DNA of 64,000 bases, taken from Curtobacterium sp. S6 (GTDB lineage: Bacteria; Actinomycetota; Actinomycetes; Actinomycetales; Micrococcaceae). A model generated the notes under the pieces. The model ran no database searches. It was not told the DNA's origin and saw only the letters and a list, made by a program, of their open reading frames with translations. The position numbers and the translations under genes were made by a program. Where the stretch lies: assembly GCF_000710345.2 (NCBI RefSeq), contig NZ_JHEL01000015.1, positions 992,001-1,056,000 on the forward strand, read 5' to 3'. Below are positions 1 through 16,585 of the stretch, in pieces (position 1 is the first letter of the stretch; every line of letters begins with the position of its first letter).

Positions 1-826
1 CCTCCTCGGGTTCCATCCAGGTCCGTTGGCTGCCACCGAGGACGATGTCCCAGCGGTAGCCCAGGAGCCATTCGTGCTCCGAGACCCCGTGATCGTAGGT
101 CGCGACCAAACGGTCACGCGCCTTCTGATCCGTGATCGACTGGTAGATCGGATCCAAGCTGAACAGCGGATCACCGGGAAAGTACATCTGGGTGATCATG
201 CGCTGCGTGAAGTCCGTGCCGAACAGCGAAAAATGCACGTGCGCCGGGCGCCAGGCATTGCGGTGATTCTTCCACGGGTAGGGCCCCGGCTTGATCGTGG
301 TGAATTCGTAATTTCCGGCATCGTCGGTCAGGCACCGGCCCACGCCCGTGAAGTTCGGGTCGATCGGGGCCGGATGCTGGTCCCTCTTATGGATGTAGCG
401 TCCCGCGGCGTTGGCCTGCCAAATTTCGACGAGCTGGTGACGGACCGGGCGGCCGGCGGCGTCCATGACCCGACCGGTGATCTTGATCCTTTCGCCCACG
501 GGTTCTCCCCCGCCCTGGATCGTCAGGTCGGATTCGAGCTCGTGGACGTCGCGGTGCCCGAAGGCCGGAGACGTGAGCTCGATGAGCTCCGGATCCGTGT
601 GGTGGAGGTCCTTGGTCGGGTGCCGCAATACCGAACTCCGGTACGGGGGAAAGTCCAGGCGGGGTTGCGTTTCGACCGATCCGCCGCTTCGAGCCGCCCG
701 GTGCACCCGATCGATGTCGCGATTGATCGTTTCTTGGCTATCCGCGGCGGCGTCGGAATCCACCACCACCGGCTGGGTGAAGTTCTCCTCATCCAGATTC
801 TTTTCGGCGTGTGACTCCTGTGTCAT
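1..826 (-). CDS. pcaH: Protocatechuate 3,4-dioxygenase beta subunit, partial (C-terminus outside window)
   Basis: Intradiol, Fe(III)-dependent ring cleavage of protocatechuate to 3-carboxy-cis,cis-muconate, the entry to the beta-ketoadipate pathway. About 275 codons are visible; the gene runs off the left edge with no stop. The segments LVEIWQANAAGRY, TIKPGPYPW and WRPAHVHFSLFG are typical of the family, and the four expected iron ligands are present: Tyr143, Tyr182, His195 and His197. Further on, TQMYFPGDPLFSLDPI matches the beta subunit rather than catechol dioxygenases. The ATG at 826 is preceded by GGGAGGA at good spacing. It lies 134 bp downstream of pobA, whose product (protocatechuate) is its substrate. 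The alpha subunit (pcaG) would be expected just outside the window. Confidence 0.93.
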   Translation of the reverse strand, partial: MTQESHAEKNLDEENFTQPVVVDSDAAADSQETINRDIDRVHRAARSGGSVETQPRLDFPPYRSSVLRHPTKDLHHTDPELIELTSPAFGHRDVHELESDLTIQGGGEPVGERIKITGRVMDAAGRPVRHQLVEIWQANAAGRYIHKRDQHPAPIDPNFTGVGRCLTDDAGNYEFTTIKPGPYPWKNHRNAWRPAHVHFSLFGTDFTQRMITQMYFPGDPLFSLDPIYQSITDQKARDRLVATYDHGVSEHEWLLGYRWDIVLGGSQRTWMEPEE

Positions 827-892
827 GCCGTCCTCCCTTCCTGTGCCCGAATCCGCTCGTGATCCGCGCCATGGTCAATGTATCGACGAAAA

Positions 893-926
893 GTTCGCTG
901 TCAGAATTTCTGTGCGCAATGCGAAC
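893..926. promoter_or_regulatory. Candidate operator in the pobA-pcaH intergenic region
   Basis: The 134-bp gap between pobA and pcaH holds inverted arms GTTCGC (893-898) and GCGAAC (921-926). Between them is a perfect small palindrome CAGAA-T-TTCTG (902-912). Paired arms of this size fit a site for a dimeric regulator such as the IclR-type protein encoded upstream. The assignment is inference; no confident -35/-10 pair was identified here. Confidence 0.35.
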
Positions 927-960
927 CCCCGGAGTGCCCGTCACGGGCCCGCGGGTCGCG

Positions 961-2181
961 TCACGAAACGGTTGGGTGAAACGGCCACCCCGTGTACTGC
1001 TCCGCGAGGTAGGCGCGCCCGTGCGGGGATTCCGTGACCGCCCGCAACTCCCCGAGGCGCCGCGCCGTCGCGAACTCCGTCTCCCCCGGCGCGGTGTGCA
1101 ACATCGTGGTCATCCAGTACGAGAAGTTTTGGGCCTTCCAGACCCTCGAGAGGGCGGTCTCGGAATATTCGCCCAAGAGGGTTTCGTCGCCGTCTCGGAC
1201 GGCCCGAATCAGGGCGGGGGCCAAGACCCTGACGTCGGCCAGCGCGAGATTCAATCCTTTGGCTCCCGTCGGGGGCACGGTGTGCGCCGCGTCCCCGGCG
1301 AGGTACAGACGGTGGTACCGCATCGGATCACACACAAATGACCGAAACTTCAGGACCGTGGACTCGATGATGGGCCCTCGGCGCAACGTCATCCCGTCCG
1401 GACCGTCGATCCGCGCCTGGAGTTCCTCCCAGATCTGGTCCTGAGACCAATCGGCCGGGTCCGTGGCTGGGTCGCACTGGAAGTACAAGCGTTGGACGGT
1501 GTCGCTGCGCTGCGAGATCAGCGCAAACCCGCGGGGAGACTGGGCATAGATCAATTCCGGGGCGCTCGGTGGCGTCTCCGCCAGGATGCCGAACCACGCA
1601 AAAGGGTATTCGGCGAAGTAGTCCCGGCGGATCTCGCGCGGTATGAGCCCGCGGGTCGCGCTCTTCGAACCGTCCGCCCCCACGACGTAGCGGCACCTGA
1701 TCTCGCGTGCCGAGCCGTCCGAGTCCGTGAATCGAATCCCGGGATGGTCCGTGGCGACGTCGAACGCCGAGGCATCGGCCACCCCGTATCTGACGTCCAT
1801 ACGGTGATGCTCGGCCGCCCGCGCGAGATCCCAGAAGACCTCGTTCTGAGGGTAGAGCCAGACCGACTCCCCCACGAGCTCCTGAAAGTCGATCCGGTGC
1901 GAGCGGCGACCGAACCGGAGGTCGATCCCGTCGTGCAGATGGCCGTCGGTCAGGACCCGGCTGCCCAGGTCCGGCTCGGCGAGCATCCGCACCGACTCGT
2001 GCTCCAAAATTCCGGCGCGATGCGTCCGGTGGATCTCCTCGGCCCCGCGGTGATCAATCGCGACCACGCGGAGTCCGGATCGACGGAGAAGGTGCGCGAG
2101 CATCAGCCCCGCGGGCCCGGCACCGATGATCCCGACATCGGCGTCGACCGTCTTCCGCTCGTCCCGTGGAATCTGTGGCAT
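961..2181 (-). CDS. pobA: 4-hydroxybenzoate 3-monooxygenase
   Basis: Flavoprotein hydroxylase converting 4-hydroxybenzoate plus O2 and NAD(P)H to protocatechuate. The 406-residue protein has the N-terminal FAD Rossmann motif GAGPAG (residues 20-25), the middle VVGADGSKS (DG motif binding FAD and NAD(P)H) and LAGDAAHTVPPTGAKG (GD motif contacting the FAD ribityl chain), in the order seen in the PobA family, which is about 390-400 residues. I chose the ATG at 2181 because GGGAGGAG lies just upstream; an in-frame GTG at 2208 would put that ribosome-binding site inside the gene. It is followed by pcaH, so two consecutive steps (4-hydroxybenzoate to protocatechuate to ring cleavage) are encoded together. 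NADH versus NADPH preference cannot be read by eye. Confidence 0.92.
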   Translation of the reverse strand: MPQIPRDERKTVDADVGIIGAGPAGLMLAHLLRRSGLRVVAIDHRGAEEIHRTHRAGILEHESVRMLAEPDLGSRVLTDGHLHDGIDLRFGRRSHRIDFQELVGESVWLYPQNEVFWDLARAAEHHRMDVRYGVADASAFDVATDHPGIRFTDSDGSAREIRCRYVVGADGSKSATRGLIPREIRRDYFAEYPFAWFGILAETPPSAPELIYAQSPRGFALISQRSDTVQRLYFQCDPATDPADWSQDQIWEELQARIDGPDGMTLRRGPIIESTVLKFRSFVCDPMRYHRLYLAGDAAHTVPPTGAKGLNLALADVRVLAPALIRAVRDGDETLLGEYSETALSRVWKAQNFSYWMTTMLHTAPGETEFATARRLGELRAVTESPHGRAYLAEQYTGWPFHPTVS

Positions 2182-2232
2182 CCTGTGGTCTCCTCCCGCG
2201 CGATTCACCTCACGCTAAGCCCAGACCGTTAG

Positions 2233-2264
2233 ACGGACCACATCCGTTCCGTTCAATGGGACGG
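2233..2264. promoter_or_regulatory. Overlapping inverted repeats upstream of pobA (candidate IclR-type operator)
   Basis: Two overlapping dyads lie in the 107-bp gap between the iclR-type gene and pobA. The first is ACGGA-ccaca-TCCGT (2233-2247), perfect. The second is CCGTTCC-gttcaat-GGGACGG (2244-2264), perfect in its outer four pairs with one mismatch inside. The second resembles the imperfect AT-centred palindromes bound by many IclR proteins. The position just upstream of the pobA ribosome-binding site suits control of pobA-pcaH by the neighbouring regulator. This is inferred from position and symmetry only. Confidence 0.45.
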
Positions 2265-2288
2265 TAGCCGGCGCGCCCCGTCGGCAGG

Positions 2289-3047
2289 TCAGGCGGATCC
2301 CCGCGCCGCGCGCTCGATCCCGTGAGCCGCCACGCGAAGGGTATTCACCACGCCATGGACGGCCTCGGGCGGTAGGTCGGAGCGGTTCATCACGGTCCCC
2401 AATGCCACGGGAACCGCCGAGTTCTCGACGGCCACGGGGACGGCCACCCCGCAGGTTTCCTCGTCGATCAATCCGCGCTGGATCGCGTAACCCTTCGCGC
2501 GGAAACGGCGGAGCTCCGTGACCATGCCGGCGGCCACGGACGGATCTAGCGAGGCCCGGCGCAGGATCTCGAGGTAGTCGGCCACGAAGGCACGCGGCAT
2601 ACCGGCCAAAAGCATCAGGCCGGTCGCCGACTGGTGCAGCGGCAACCGGCCGGCCACCTCGGAACGCAGCCGAACCGACGAATTGGCCGCGATCCGCTCG
2701 ACGACCAGTACCTCCTGCCCCTCGATGATCCCGAGCTGGATGTGCTGGCGTAACACCGCGTGGGCATCGGAGAGGTAGGGCTTGGCCACGGCGGAGAGCT
2801 GACGGTTCAGCGGGGCGGAGGAACCGAGGACCCACAGCCGCGTGCCCACGGCGTACCGGCCGGGAGCCGTCCGGGTCAGCCAGCCGAGCTCCGCGAGCTG
2901 ACGGACCATCCGGTGCACGGTCGAGCGCGGGAGCTCGGCATCCTCACCGATCTGCGCGAGCGAGCGTTCCCGATGCGCCGCGTCGAAGCCCCCGAGGATC
3001 CGATCCGCGCGCTCGATCAGCGAGTCTCCCGATGTCGAATTGGCCAT
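2289..3047 (-). CDS. IclR-family transcriptional regulator (PobR/PcaR-like by context)
   Basis: A 252-residue protein with an N-terminal winged helix-turn-helix (about residues 10-70, including LPRSTVHRMVRQLAELGWL) and a C-terminal IclR effector domain (about 80-250). Features of that domain include LHQSATGLMLLAG, GYAIQRGLIDEETCGVAVPV and a closing GVVNTLRVAAHGIERA helix. The length is normal for the family. The ATG at 3047 follows GGGAGGAG; a longer GTG-type extension has no such site. It sits directly upstream of pobA on the same strand, so it most likely senses an aromatic acid (4-hydroxybenzoate or protocatechuate) and controls pobA-pcaH. Whether it activates or represses cannot be told from the sequence. 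Confidence 0.88.
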   Translation of the reverse strand: MANSTSGDSLIERADRILGGFDAAHRERSLAQIGEDAELPRSTVHRMVRQLAELGWLTRTAPGRYAVGTRLWVLGSSAPLNRQLSAVAKPYLSDAHAVLRQHIQLGIIEGQEVLVVERIAANSSVRLRSEVAGRLPLHQSATGLMLLAGMPRAFVADYLEILRRASLDPSVAAGMVTELRRFRAKGYAIQRGLIDEETCGVAVPVAVENSAVPVALGTVMNRSDLPPEAVHGVVNTLRVAAHGIERAARGSA

Positions 3048-3130
3048 CCGTTCGCTCCTCCCGGGTGCTCGACTCTCACCATAGCGCGGCGGGAGGGGCC
3101 CGTGGCGGGCTCGGAACTCCCCCGCCAACG

Positions 3131-3175
3131 ACGACGGCCGGTCCCCCTCCGGGAAGGAGGGAAACCGGCCGTCGT
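3131..3175 (-). terminator. Long hairpin terminator downstream of rpoC
   Basis: A perfect 12-bp outer stem (ACGACGGCCGGT at 3131-3142 with ACCGGCCGTCGT at 3164-3175) encloses an inner CCCTCC/GGAGGG stem. There is no long U tract, as is common in high-GC actinobacteria. It lies between rpoC and the iclR-type gene, and probably ends or backs up termination of the rpoBC transcript. Confidence 0.7.
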
Positions 3176-3180
3176 GCCGT

Positions 3181-3206
3181 GCGGACCTGCCCTAGGGCAG
3201 GTCCGC
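3181..3206 (-). terminator. 26-bp perfect palindrome just after rpoC
   Basis: The half GCGGACCTGCCCT (3181-3193) is followed directly by its exact complement (3194-3206), only 10 bp beyond the rpoC stop. As RNA it would fold into an 11-bp stem with a tight 4-nt loop. Together with the hairpin at 3131-3175 it makes a tandem terminator for the RNA polymerase operon. Confidence 0.65.
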
Positions 3207-3216
3207 GACGGGGTGG

Positions 3217-7110
<3,894 letters not shown>

Positions 7111-7164
7111 GGGGTCCTTTTCTCTCAAAAAACTCTAGAAGGATCTGGTGTGGATGAGGGGTGT

Positions 7165-10680
<3,516 letters not shown>

Positions 10681-10899
10681 GATTGGATCCTTCCACAGAC
10701 CTGTCGGTACACGAAGGCTTGCCCGGATCCACGGTCTCGCACATTCCGGCGGGCGATCGAAGGCGCACGAGGACCGCCCTCTAGTCAGAGCGTCCTCAGT
10801 GAGTCGGTGGTCGTGGTTGCCTGGAAGCGTGAGCTGGATCCATCAGTTGTACCCACCGCTATATGAAGGCACAAAAATTTAGGGAAAGCGCAAATTTTT

Positions 10900-10928
10900 A
10901 CTCTACACGCGCCCCGCAAGTTTGTCCA
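10900..10928 (-). promoter_or_regulatory. rpoBC promoter
   Basis: On the minus strand a -35 hexamer TGGACA (10923-10928) is separated by exactly 17 bp from a -10 hexamer TAGAGT (10900-10905). This predicts initiation near 10,893 and a leader of about 210 nt before the rpoB TTG. The leader contains AT-rich stretches (about 10,860-10,900). No known riboswitch was recognised in it. Confidence 0.7.
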
Positions 10929-10950
10929 GACGGCCCCGCGGGGCGCCGTC
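10929..10950 (-). terminator. GC-rich hairpin after sdaA
   Basis: The arms GACGG-CCCC and GGGG-cg-CCGTC face each other across 10929-10950, with a 2-nt bulge. It lies 11 bp past the sdaA stop and directly abuts the rpoB -35 element, so it probably separates the gcv-sdaA transcript from rpoBC. Confidence 0.5.
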
Positions 10951-10961
10951 GTCGCGCGCGG

Positions 10962-12410
10962 TCAGCACTCCACGACGTTGACGGCCAAACCGCCCTGCGA
11001 GGTCTCCTTGTATCGATTCGACATATCGACGCCGGTCTGGCGCATGGTTTCGATGACCTGATCCAGGGAAACCCGGTGCTCGCCATCCCCGCGCATCGCC
11101 ATCTTGGCGGCGTTCACGGCCTTCGCCGCGGCCATCGCGTTGCGCTCGATGCACGGGATCTGCACGAGCCCTCCCACGGGGTCGCAGGTTAGGCCGAGGT
11201 TGTGCTCCATCGCGATCTCCGCCGCGTTCTCGACCTGTTCGACGTTGCCGCCGAGCACCTGGCTGAGGCCCGCGGCCGCGAGCGACGAGGCGGAACCGAC
11301 CTCCCCCTGGCAGCCGACCTCGGCCCCGGAGATCGAGGCCCGCTTCTTGTACAGGGTCCCCACCGCGGCGGCGGCCAGGAAGAAATCGATCACGGCGCGT
11401 TCGCGCTTCTTGCGCCCGCCGTGGCGAACCTCCGGAACGTAATTGACGGCGTAGTGCAAGACCGCCGGAATGATCCCCGCCGCGCCGTTGGTCGGCGCCG
11501 TCACGACGCGACCGCCGAACGCGTTCTCCTCGTTGACCGCGAGCGCGATGAGATTGACCCAGTCGATCGAGTACTGCGGATCCTTATTGGGGTCCTCGCT
11601 CAGCAATTCGCGGTGCCATCGTTGCGCGCGACACCGCACCTTGAGCGCCCCGGGGAGGTATCCGATGCGCGCGAGCGAAGAACCGATGCACTCGCGCATC
11701 ACGTGATAAATGTGCAGGATCCCCGCCTCGACCTCCTCCCGGGAGCGCACCGTGGTCTCGTTGGCCATCTTGAGCTCGGCGATGGACAGGCGGTTCTGGT
11801 TGGCCAGGGCGACGAGCTCCTCGGCCGAGTCGTAGGGATACGGAACGTCGGTGAGGCTGTCCCCGCCCGCGGCCTCCTCACCCTCGGCGATGACGAATCC
11901 GCCGCCGACCGAAAAATAGGTCCGCTCGTCGATCAGCAGGCCCTCGGAATCCTTCGCCGTGAAGCGAATGCCGTTGGTGTGCCTCTCCAGGACGGTCAGC
12001 GGGCGAAGCACCATCGATGCCTCGCTGACCTCGACCTCCGGGCCGGTCACGAGGTGCTCCCGGCCAGCGGTCGAGCGTTCGATCTCGGGGGCGAAACCCG
12101 CAAGCACGACCTTGCCGGTCGCCTGGTTCTCCGCGATCATGCGTTCGGACGCCTCGATGTCGATGGTCTCCGGGATCCATCCGGCTAGACCTTTGACGGT
12201 CGCGGACATCGTCCCGTGACCGGCGCCCGTGGCCGCGAGCGAGCCGTAGAGGTCCACCCGAAGCTCGGCGACGTCGTCGAGCCGGTTCGCGCCGATCACC
12301 TCGGAGACAAAACGGTTCGCCGCTCGCATGGGACCGACCGTGTGTGAGCTTGAGGGGCCCACGCCGATGCTGAACAGGTCGAAGACGCTGATGTCAGTGG
12401 TGCTCTTCAT
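10962..12410 (-). CDS. sdaA: L-serine ammonia-lyase, single-chain iron-sulfur type
   Basis: Deaminates L-serine to pyruvate and ammonia using a [4Fe-4S] cluster. The 482-residue protein has the fused beta-alpha arrangement. The N-terminal half starts [21 protein letters not shown]. The catalytic half contains [15 protein letters not shown], a cysteine in GCQGEVGSA, and two more in [13 protein letters not shown], which match cluster ligands. The very last residue is Cys482 (NVVEC). In characterised homologues a C-terminal cysteine tail folds back as the fourth cluster ligand, so that feature is kept. The ATG at 12410 is preferred over a GTG at 12422 because it has an upstream GGAGG. It is the last gene of gcvP-gcvT-sdaA. 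Confidence 0.95.
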   Translation of the reverse strand: MKSTTDISVFDLFSIGVGPSSSHTVGPMRAANRFVSEVIGANRLDDVAELRVDLYGSLAATGAGHGTMSATVKGLAGWIPETIDIEASERMIAENQATGKVVLAGFAPEIERSTAGREHLVTGPEVEVSEASMVLRPLTVLERHTNGIRFTAKDSEGLLIDERTYFSVGGGFVIAEGEEAAGGDSLTDVPYPYDSAEELVALANQNRLSIAELKMANETTVRSREEVEAGILHIYHVMRECIGSSLARIGYLPGALKVRCRAQRWHRELLSEDPNKDPQYSIDWVNLIALAVNEENAFGGRVVTAPTNGAAGIIPAVLHYAVNYVPEVRHGGRKKRERAVIDFFLAAAAVGTLYKKRASISGAEVGCQGEVGSASSLAAAGLSQVLGGNVEQVENAAEIAMEHNLGLTCDPVGGLVQIPCIERNAMAAAKAVNAAKMAMRGDGEHRVSLDQVIETMRQTGVDMSNRYKETSQGGLAVNVVEC

Positions 12411-12464
12411 GGCCTTCCACACCTCCGTCAGGGGTTGGGGTTCCGGCAGGCCGGAGCCGAGTGA

Positions 12465-13649
12465 TTAGTTGGACCGCTGGTAGAACGGCAGTCCGACGAC
12501 CTCAAAGTCGTTGGACTTGCCCCGGATCTCGACCGTGATCGTGGTTCCGATCTCGGACAGCTCGCGTTCGGCCCGGGCCATGGCGATGGGATATCCGAGC
12601 GTCGGCGAGGGGATCCCCGAGGTGACGACGCCTGCTTCACGGCGGTCGGCGCCCTCGCCGACCACCAGTTTCGCCTCGGCGCGCGCGGGTCGTTTGGACA
12701 ACCCGCGAAGGCCGATCAGGACGCGCTGCCGTGGTTCGTCCGCGCGTCTCTGGGCCTCTTGGAGGGCTTCCTTCCCGACGAAGTCCGGCTTGTTCTTCAG
12801 GGCAATGTCGATCATCTTACCCAGTCCGCAGGCATACGGTGACACGTCGGCGGCGAGTTCGTGACCGTACAGGGGCATGCCCGCTTCGAGGCGGAGCGAG
12901 TCGCGTGCGGCGAGCCCCGCGGGGACCACGCCCCGGTCCCGGCCCGCGTCGAGCAACGTGTTCCAGAGCTCTACCGCGGATTCATTGGGGACGTAGAGTT
13001 CGAAGCCGTCTTCCCCGGTGTAGCCGGTGCGGGCCAAGAGAACCTCCAGCCCGCCGACGACGGCCGGGGCCGCGGCGTAGTACTTCAGCTCTGCGAGATC
13101 CTCACCGCCGTCGGCCAGGTTCAATTCCTCGAGCACGCCCCCGAGGACCTCGGCCGCGACCGGCCCTTGGAGGGCGACGAGGGAGGTAGCGCTCGTCTCC
13201 TCGTGGATCGACGCGTCAAAGTCGGCGCCGCGCACCGTGAACTCACGCAGCACGGCGTCGGCGTTCGAGGCGTTGGGCACCACGAGATACTCCTGCTCGC
13301 CGAGGCGGTAGGTGATGAGGTCATCGACGAGGCCGCCGTCCCGGTTGGCCATGACCGAATACTTGGCCCGCCCGACCGCCAGCTTGGCGAACGAGGAGAC
13401 GAGGGCGTGGTCCAGCAGCGCGCACGCTTCGGGGCCAACGATCCTGATCTCGCCCATGTGGGAGAGGTCGAAAAGGCCTGCCGCCTCGCGCACCGCCTGG
13501 TGCTCGGCGACGTCATTGGCGTATTTCAGCGGCATCTCCCAACCACCAAAATCGGTGAAGCTGGCTCCGAGCTGCTCGTGCACCGCGTGGAGCATGGTCC
13601 TGCGCGGGCCCTCGGTGTTGGGGGTGAAGTCGTGATTCTGGGTCGTCAT
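12465..13649 (-). CDS. gcvT: Glycine cleavage system T protein (aminomethyltransferase)
   Basis: Transfers the methylene group from aminomethyl-lipoyl-H protein to tetrahydrofolate, releasing ammonia. The 394-residue protein opens with TMLHAVHEQLGASFTDFGGWEMPL, the family signature. It continues with FDLSHMGEIRI, DDLITYRL, ARTGYTGEDGFELYV (folate-binding region) and GLAARDSLRLEAGMPLYGHE. The ATG at 13649 follows GAGAGG; longer forms have non-family N-termini. gcvP ends 28 bp upstream and sdaA starts 54 bp downstream, so the three genes probably share one riboswitch-controlled transcript. No gcvH (lipoyl carrier) or lpd is present in the cluster and both must be elsewhere. Confidence 0.96.
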   Translation of the reverse strand: MTTQNHDFTPNTEGPRRTMLHAVHEQLGASFTDFGGWEMPLKYANDVAEHQAVREAAGLFDLSHMGEIRIVGPEACALLDHALVSSFAKLAVGRAKYSVMANRDGGLVDDLITYRLGEQEYLVVPNASNADAVLREFTVRGADFDASIHEETSATSLVALQGPVAAEVLGGVLEELNLADGGEDLAELKYYAAAPAVVGGLEVLLARTGYTGEDGFELYVPNESAVELWNTLLDAGRDRGVVPAGLAARDSLRLEAGMPLYGHELAADVSPYACGLGKMIDIALKNKPDFVGKEALQEAQRRADEPRQRVLIGLRGLSKRPARAEAKLVVGEGADRREAGVVTSGIPSPTLGYPIAMARAERELSEIGTTITVEIRGKSNDFEVVGLPFYQRSN

Positions 13650-13677
13650 GTCTGTGCCTCTCTGCGTCAGGGTGCGG

Positions 13678-16554
13678 TTATGCGTCCTCGCCGGCGGCGG
13701 CGAGAGGGCCTTCCAGGTCGAAGGCCTCGATGGGTGGGCATTCACACACGAAGTGGCGGTCGCCGGCGGTCCCGTCGATGCGCCCAACCGGAACCCAATA
13801 CTTCGACCGCCGCAGGCTCGGCACCGGATAGGCCGCTTCGGCTCGCGAATACGGACGATCCCACTCGTCGGCGGTCAGCACCTCGGCGGTGTGGGGCGCC
13901 AAACGCAAGACCGACCGATCGACCTCGACCCTGCCGTCCGCGACCTCGGTCATCTCGGCGTGGATCTGCACCATGGCCTCGATGAACCGCTCGAGCTCCT
14001 CGAGGGATTCGGACTCCGTGGGCTCGACCATCAGGGTCCCTGCCACGGGGAACGCGAGGGTCGGGGCGTGGAAACCGTAGTCGATCAGGCGCTTGCACAC
14101 GTCCTCGGCGGTGATGCCGGAGGCCTGCGTCAGCTCCCGCAGGTCCAGGATGCACTCGTGGGCCACCAGTCCGGAGGGTCCCGTGTAGAGCACCGGGTAG
14201 TACTCGGAGAGGCGCTTGGCGAGGAAATTGGCGTTGAGGATCGCGACCTCCGAGGAAGCCCGCAGCCCTTCCGCCCCGGTCATGGCGATGTACATCCACG
14301 AGATGGGCAAGACCCCGGCCGACCCGAAGAAGGCCTGGGAGACCGCCTCGACGCGCCGGGAGTCGGCTCCTGAGTCGGTCTCGAGCTCCGCGGCGTCTCC
14401 GGGCAGGTAGGGTGCGAGCTGGGGTGCCACGGCCACCGGCCCCACACCCGGGCCGCCTCCGCCGTGCGGGATGCAGAAGGTCTTGTGAAGGTTCAGGTGC
14501 GAGACGTCGCCACCGAATTCTCCGGGTGCCGCGAGCCCCATGAGCGCGTTGAGGTTGGCCCCGTCCACGTAGACCTGTCCCCCGGCGTCGTGGACCCGGC
14601 GGCAGACCTCGGTGACGGTTTCCTCGTACACCCCGTGCGTCGAGGGATACGTGATCATGATGCCCGCGAGCTGCCGACCGTATTTCTCGATCTTGGTCGC
14701 GAGATCCTCGAGCTGAATCGAACCGTCCGGCGCGGTGGCGACCGAGACGACGCGCAGCCCGGCCATCACGGCGGAAGCGGCGTTGGTCCCGTGAGCCGAG
14801 GCCGGGATCAGCACGACGTCGCGCTCGGACTCCCCGCGGTCACGGTGGTAATCGCGAATCGCCTGAAGACCGGCGTATTCGCCTTGGGAACCGGCGTTGG
14901 GCTGGAGGGACACCGCGGAATACCCGGTCACGGCCGTCAGCCAATCCTCCAGGTTGCGAATGAGCTCGGTCCAGCCCTCGACCTGGTCCCGCGGGGCGAG
15001 CGGGTGGATCGAGGCGAACTCGGGCCACGAGATGGGTTCCATCTCGGCGGCCGCATTGAGCTTCATGGTGCACGAGCCCAGCGGGATCATGGTGCGGTCG
15101 AGGGCAAGATCCTTGTCGGTGAGTTCCCGGAGGTACCGCATCATCTGGGTCTCGCTCCGGTGGGAGTGGAAGACGGGGTGCCCCAGGTAATCGTCCTGAC
15201 GCAGCAGCTCCGCCGGAAGGTCGTAGGACCCGGGTTGGTCCGAGGGCGCGGCGCCGAAGGCCGAAAGAACCGCGTCGATCTCTTCGAACGTGTGGGGTTC
15301 GCCGATGCTTACGCCCACGCGATCGGCGTCGACCCGACGAAGGTTGATGCCTCGTTTCAGGGCCTCGGCCATCACCTCGTCCGCGCGGCCCGGCACGAGC
15401 GCGGTCACGGTGTCGAAGAAGGACTCGTGCGCCACCTCGATACCGGCGGCCTCCAGGCCGGCGGCGAGGTAGGCCGCCTTGTCGTGGATCTCTTCGGCGA
15501 TCCGGCGGAGCCCCTCCGGGCCGTGATAAACGGCGTAGGCACCCGCGACAATCGCCAGGAGCGCCTGGGCCGTACAAATATTGGAGGTCGCCTTCTCGCG
15601 GCGGATGTGCTGCTCGCGGGTCTGGAGGGACAGGCGATACGCGGGCCGGCCCGACGCATCGGTACTGACGCCGACGAGTCGTCCCGGCAGGGACCTCTCC
15701 AACCCCCGCCGGATCGCGATGAACGCGGCGTGAGGGCCGCCGAAGAAGAGCGGCACCCCGAACCGTTGCGAGCTGCCGATCGTGATGTCGGCCCCCTGCG
15801 ATCCGGGCGACGCGATGAGCGCCAGGGCCAGCGGATCGGTCGCGATCGTGACCAAGGCGTTGCGCTCGTGCGCGGCCGACGCGAGCTCGGTGTTGTCGAT
15901 GATCTGCCCTTCGGCCCCGATCTGCGCGGCGATGACGCCGAATAATTCTTCCTCCGGCAGGCCCGACGAGAGATCGACGATCCGGTGGTCGATGCCGAGG
16001 GCGGTCACGCGTCCCTCGATGATGCGGAGGGTCTGCGGCAGCAAGCGGGAGTCGATCGCCACGGCCCCGCCCTTGACCTTGCGATTCGCGCGGCGCATCA
16101 TCACGACGGCCTCCGCGGCCGAGGTCGCCTCGTCGAGCATGGACGCGTTGGCGATGTCCATTCCGGTCAGGTCCATGATCGCGTTCTGGAAGTTGAGAAG
16201 GGCCTCGAGACGGCCCTGCGAAATCTCGGGCTGATACGGGGTGTAGGAGGTGTACCACCCCGGGTTTTCGAGAATATTGCGGCGCAGCACCGCGGGGGTG
16301 ATGGTCTCGGAATAACCCTGCCCGATCATCTGGACCTTGACCTGGTTGCGATCCGCGAGCCCGCGCAACCGCCGCGTGGCCTCGTGCTCGCTCAACGGCT
16401 CGTCAAGCCCCGGGAGGACCAGCGATTCCGACCGCCGAATCGACGACGGAACGGCCGCATCGGACAGCGAGGCCAGGGTGTCATACCCCAGCTCGCGAAG
16501 CATGGACGAGATGTCGGAGGTTCGGGGGCCAAGGTGGCGATCGATGAAGGACAT
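13678..16554 (-). CDS. gcvP: Glycine dehydrogenase (decarboxylating), P protein
   Basis: PLP enzyme that decarboxylates glycine and loads the aminomethyl group onto lipoyl-H protein. The 958-residue single chain fuses the two halves that are separate in some bacteria. The N-terminal half begins FIDRHLGPRTSDI. The PLP lysine is Lys691 in HLNLHKTFCIPHGGGGPG, with the glycine-rich loop just after. The ATG at 16554 has GGAG five bases upstream; that GG overlaps a potential hairpin in the expression platform of the upstream glycine riboswitch. First gene of gcvP-gcvT-sdaA. The length (about 950 residues) is normal. Confidence 0.97.
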   Translation of the reverse strand: MSFIDRHLGPRTSDISSMLRELGYDTLASLSDAAVPSSIRRSESLVLPGLDEPLSEHEATRRLRGLADRNQVKVQMIGQGYSETITPAVLRRNILENPGWYTSYTPYQPEISQGRLEALLNFQNAIMDLTGMDIANASMLDEATSAAEAVVMMRRANRKVKGGAVAIDSRLLPQTLRIIEGRVTALGIDHRIVDLSSGLPEEELFGVIAAQIGAEGQIIDNTELASAAHERNALVTIATDPLALALIASPGSQGADITIGSSQRFGVPLFFGGPHAAFIAIRRGLERSLPGRLVGVSTDASGRPAYRLSLQTREQHIRREKATSNICTAQALLAIVAGAYAVYHGPEGLRRIAEEIHDKAAYLAAGLEAAGIEVAHESFFDTVTALVPGRADEVMAEALKRGINLRRVDADRVGVSIGEPHTFEEIDAVLSAFGAAPSDQPGSYDLPAELLRQDDYLGHPVFHSHRSETQMMRYLRELTDKDLALDRTMIPLGSCTMKLNAAAEMEPISWPEFASIHPLAPRDQVEGWTELIRNLEDWLTAVTGYSAVSLQPNAGSQGEYAGLQAIRDYHRDRGESERDVVLIPASAHGTNAASAVMAGLRVVSVATAPDGSIQLEDLATKIEKYGRQLAGIMITYPSTHGVYEETVTEVCRRVHDAGGQVYVDGANLNALMGLAAPGEFGGDVSHLNLHKTFCIPHGGGGPGVGPVAVAPQLAPYLPGDAAELETDSGADSRRVEAVSQAFFGSAGVLPISWMYIAMTGAEGLRASSEVAILNANFLAKRLSEYYPVLYTGPSGLVAHECILDLRELTQASGITAEDVCKRLIDYGFHAPTLAFPVAGTLMVEPTESESLEELERFIEAMVQIHAEMTEVADGRVEVDRSVLRLAPHTAEVLTADEWDRPYSRAEAAYPVPSLRRSKYWVPVGRIDGTAGDRHFVCECPPIEAFDLEGPLAAAGEDA

Positions 16555-16585
16555 GATTTCTCCGGGGTCGGACCTGCCCTCCCCG

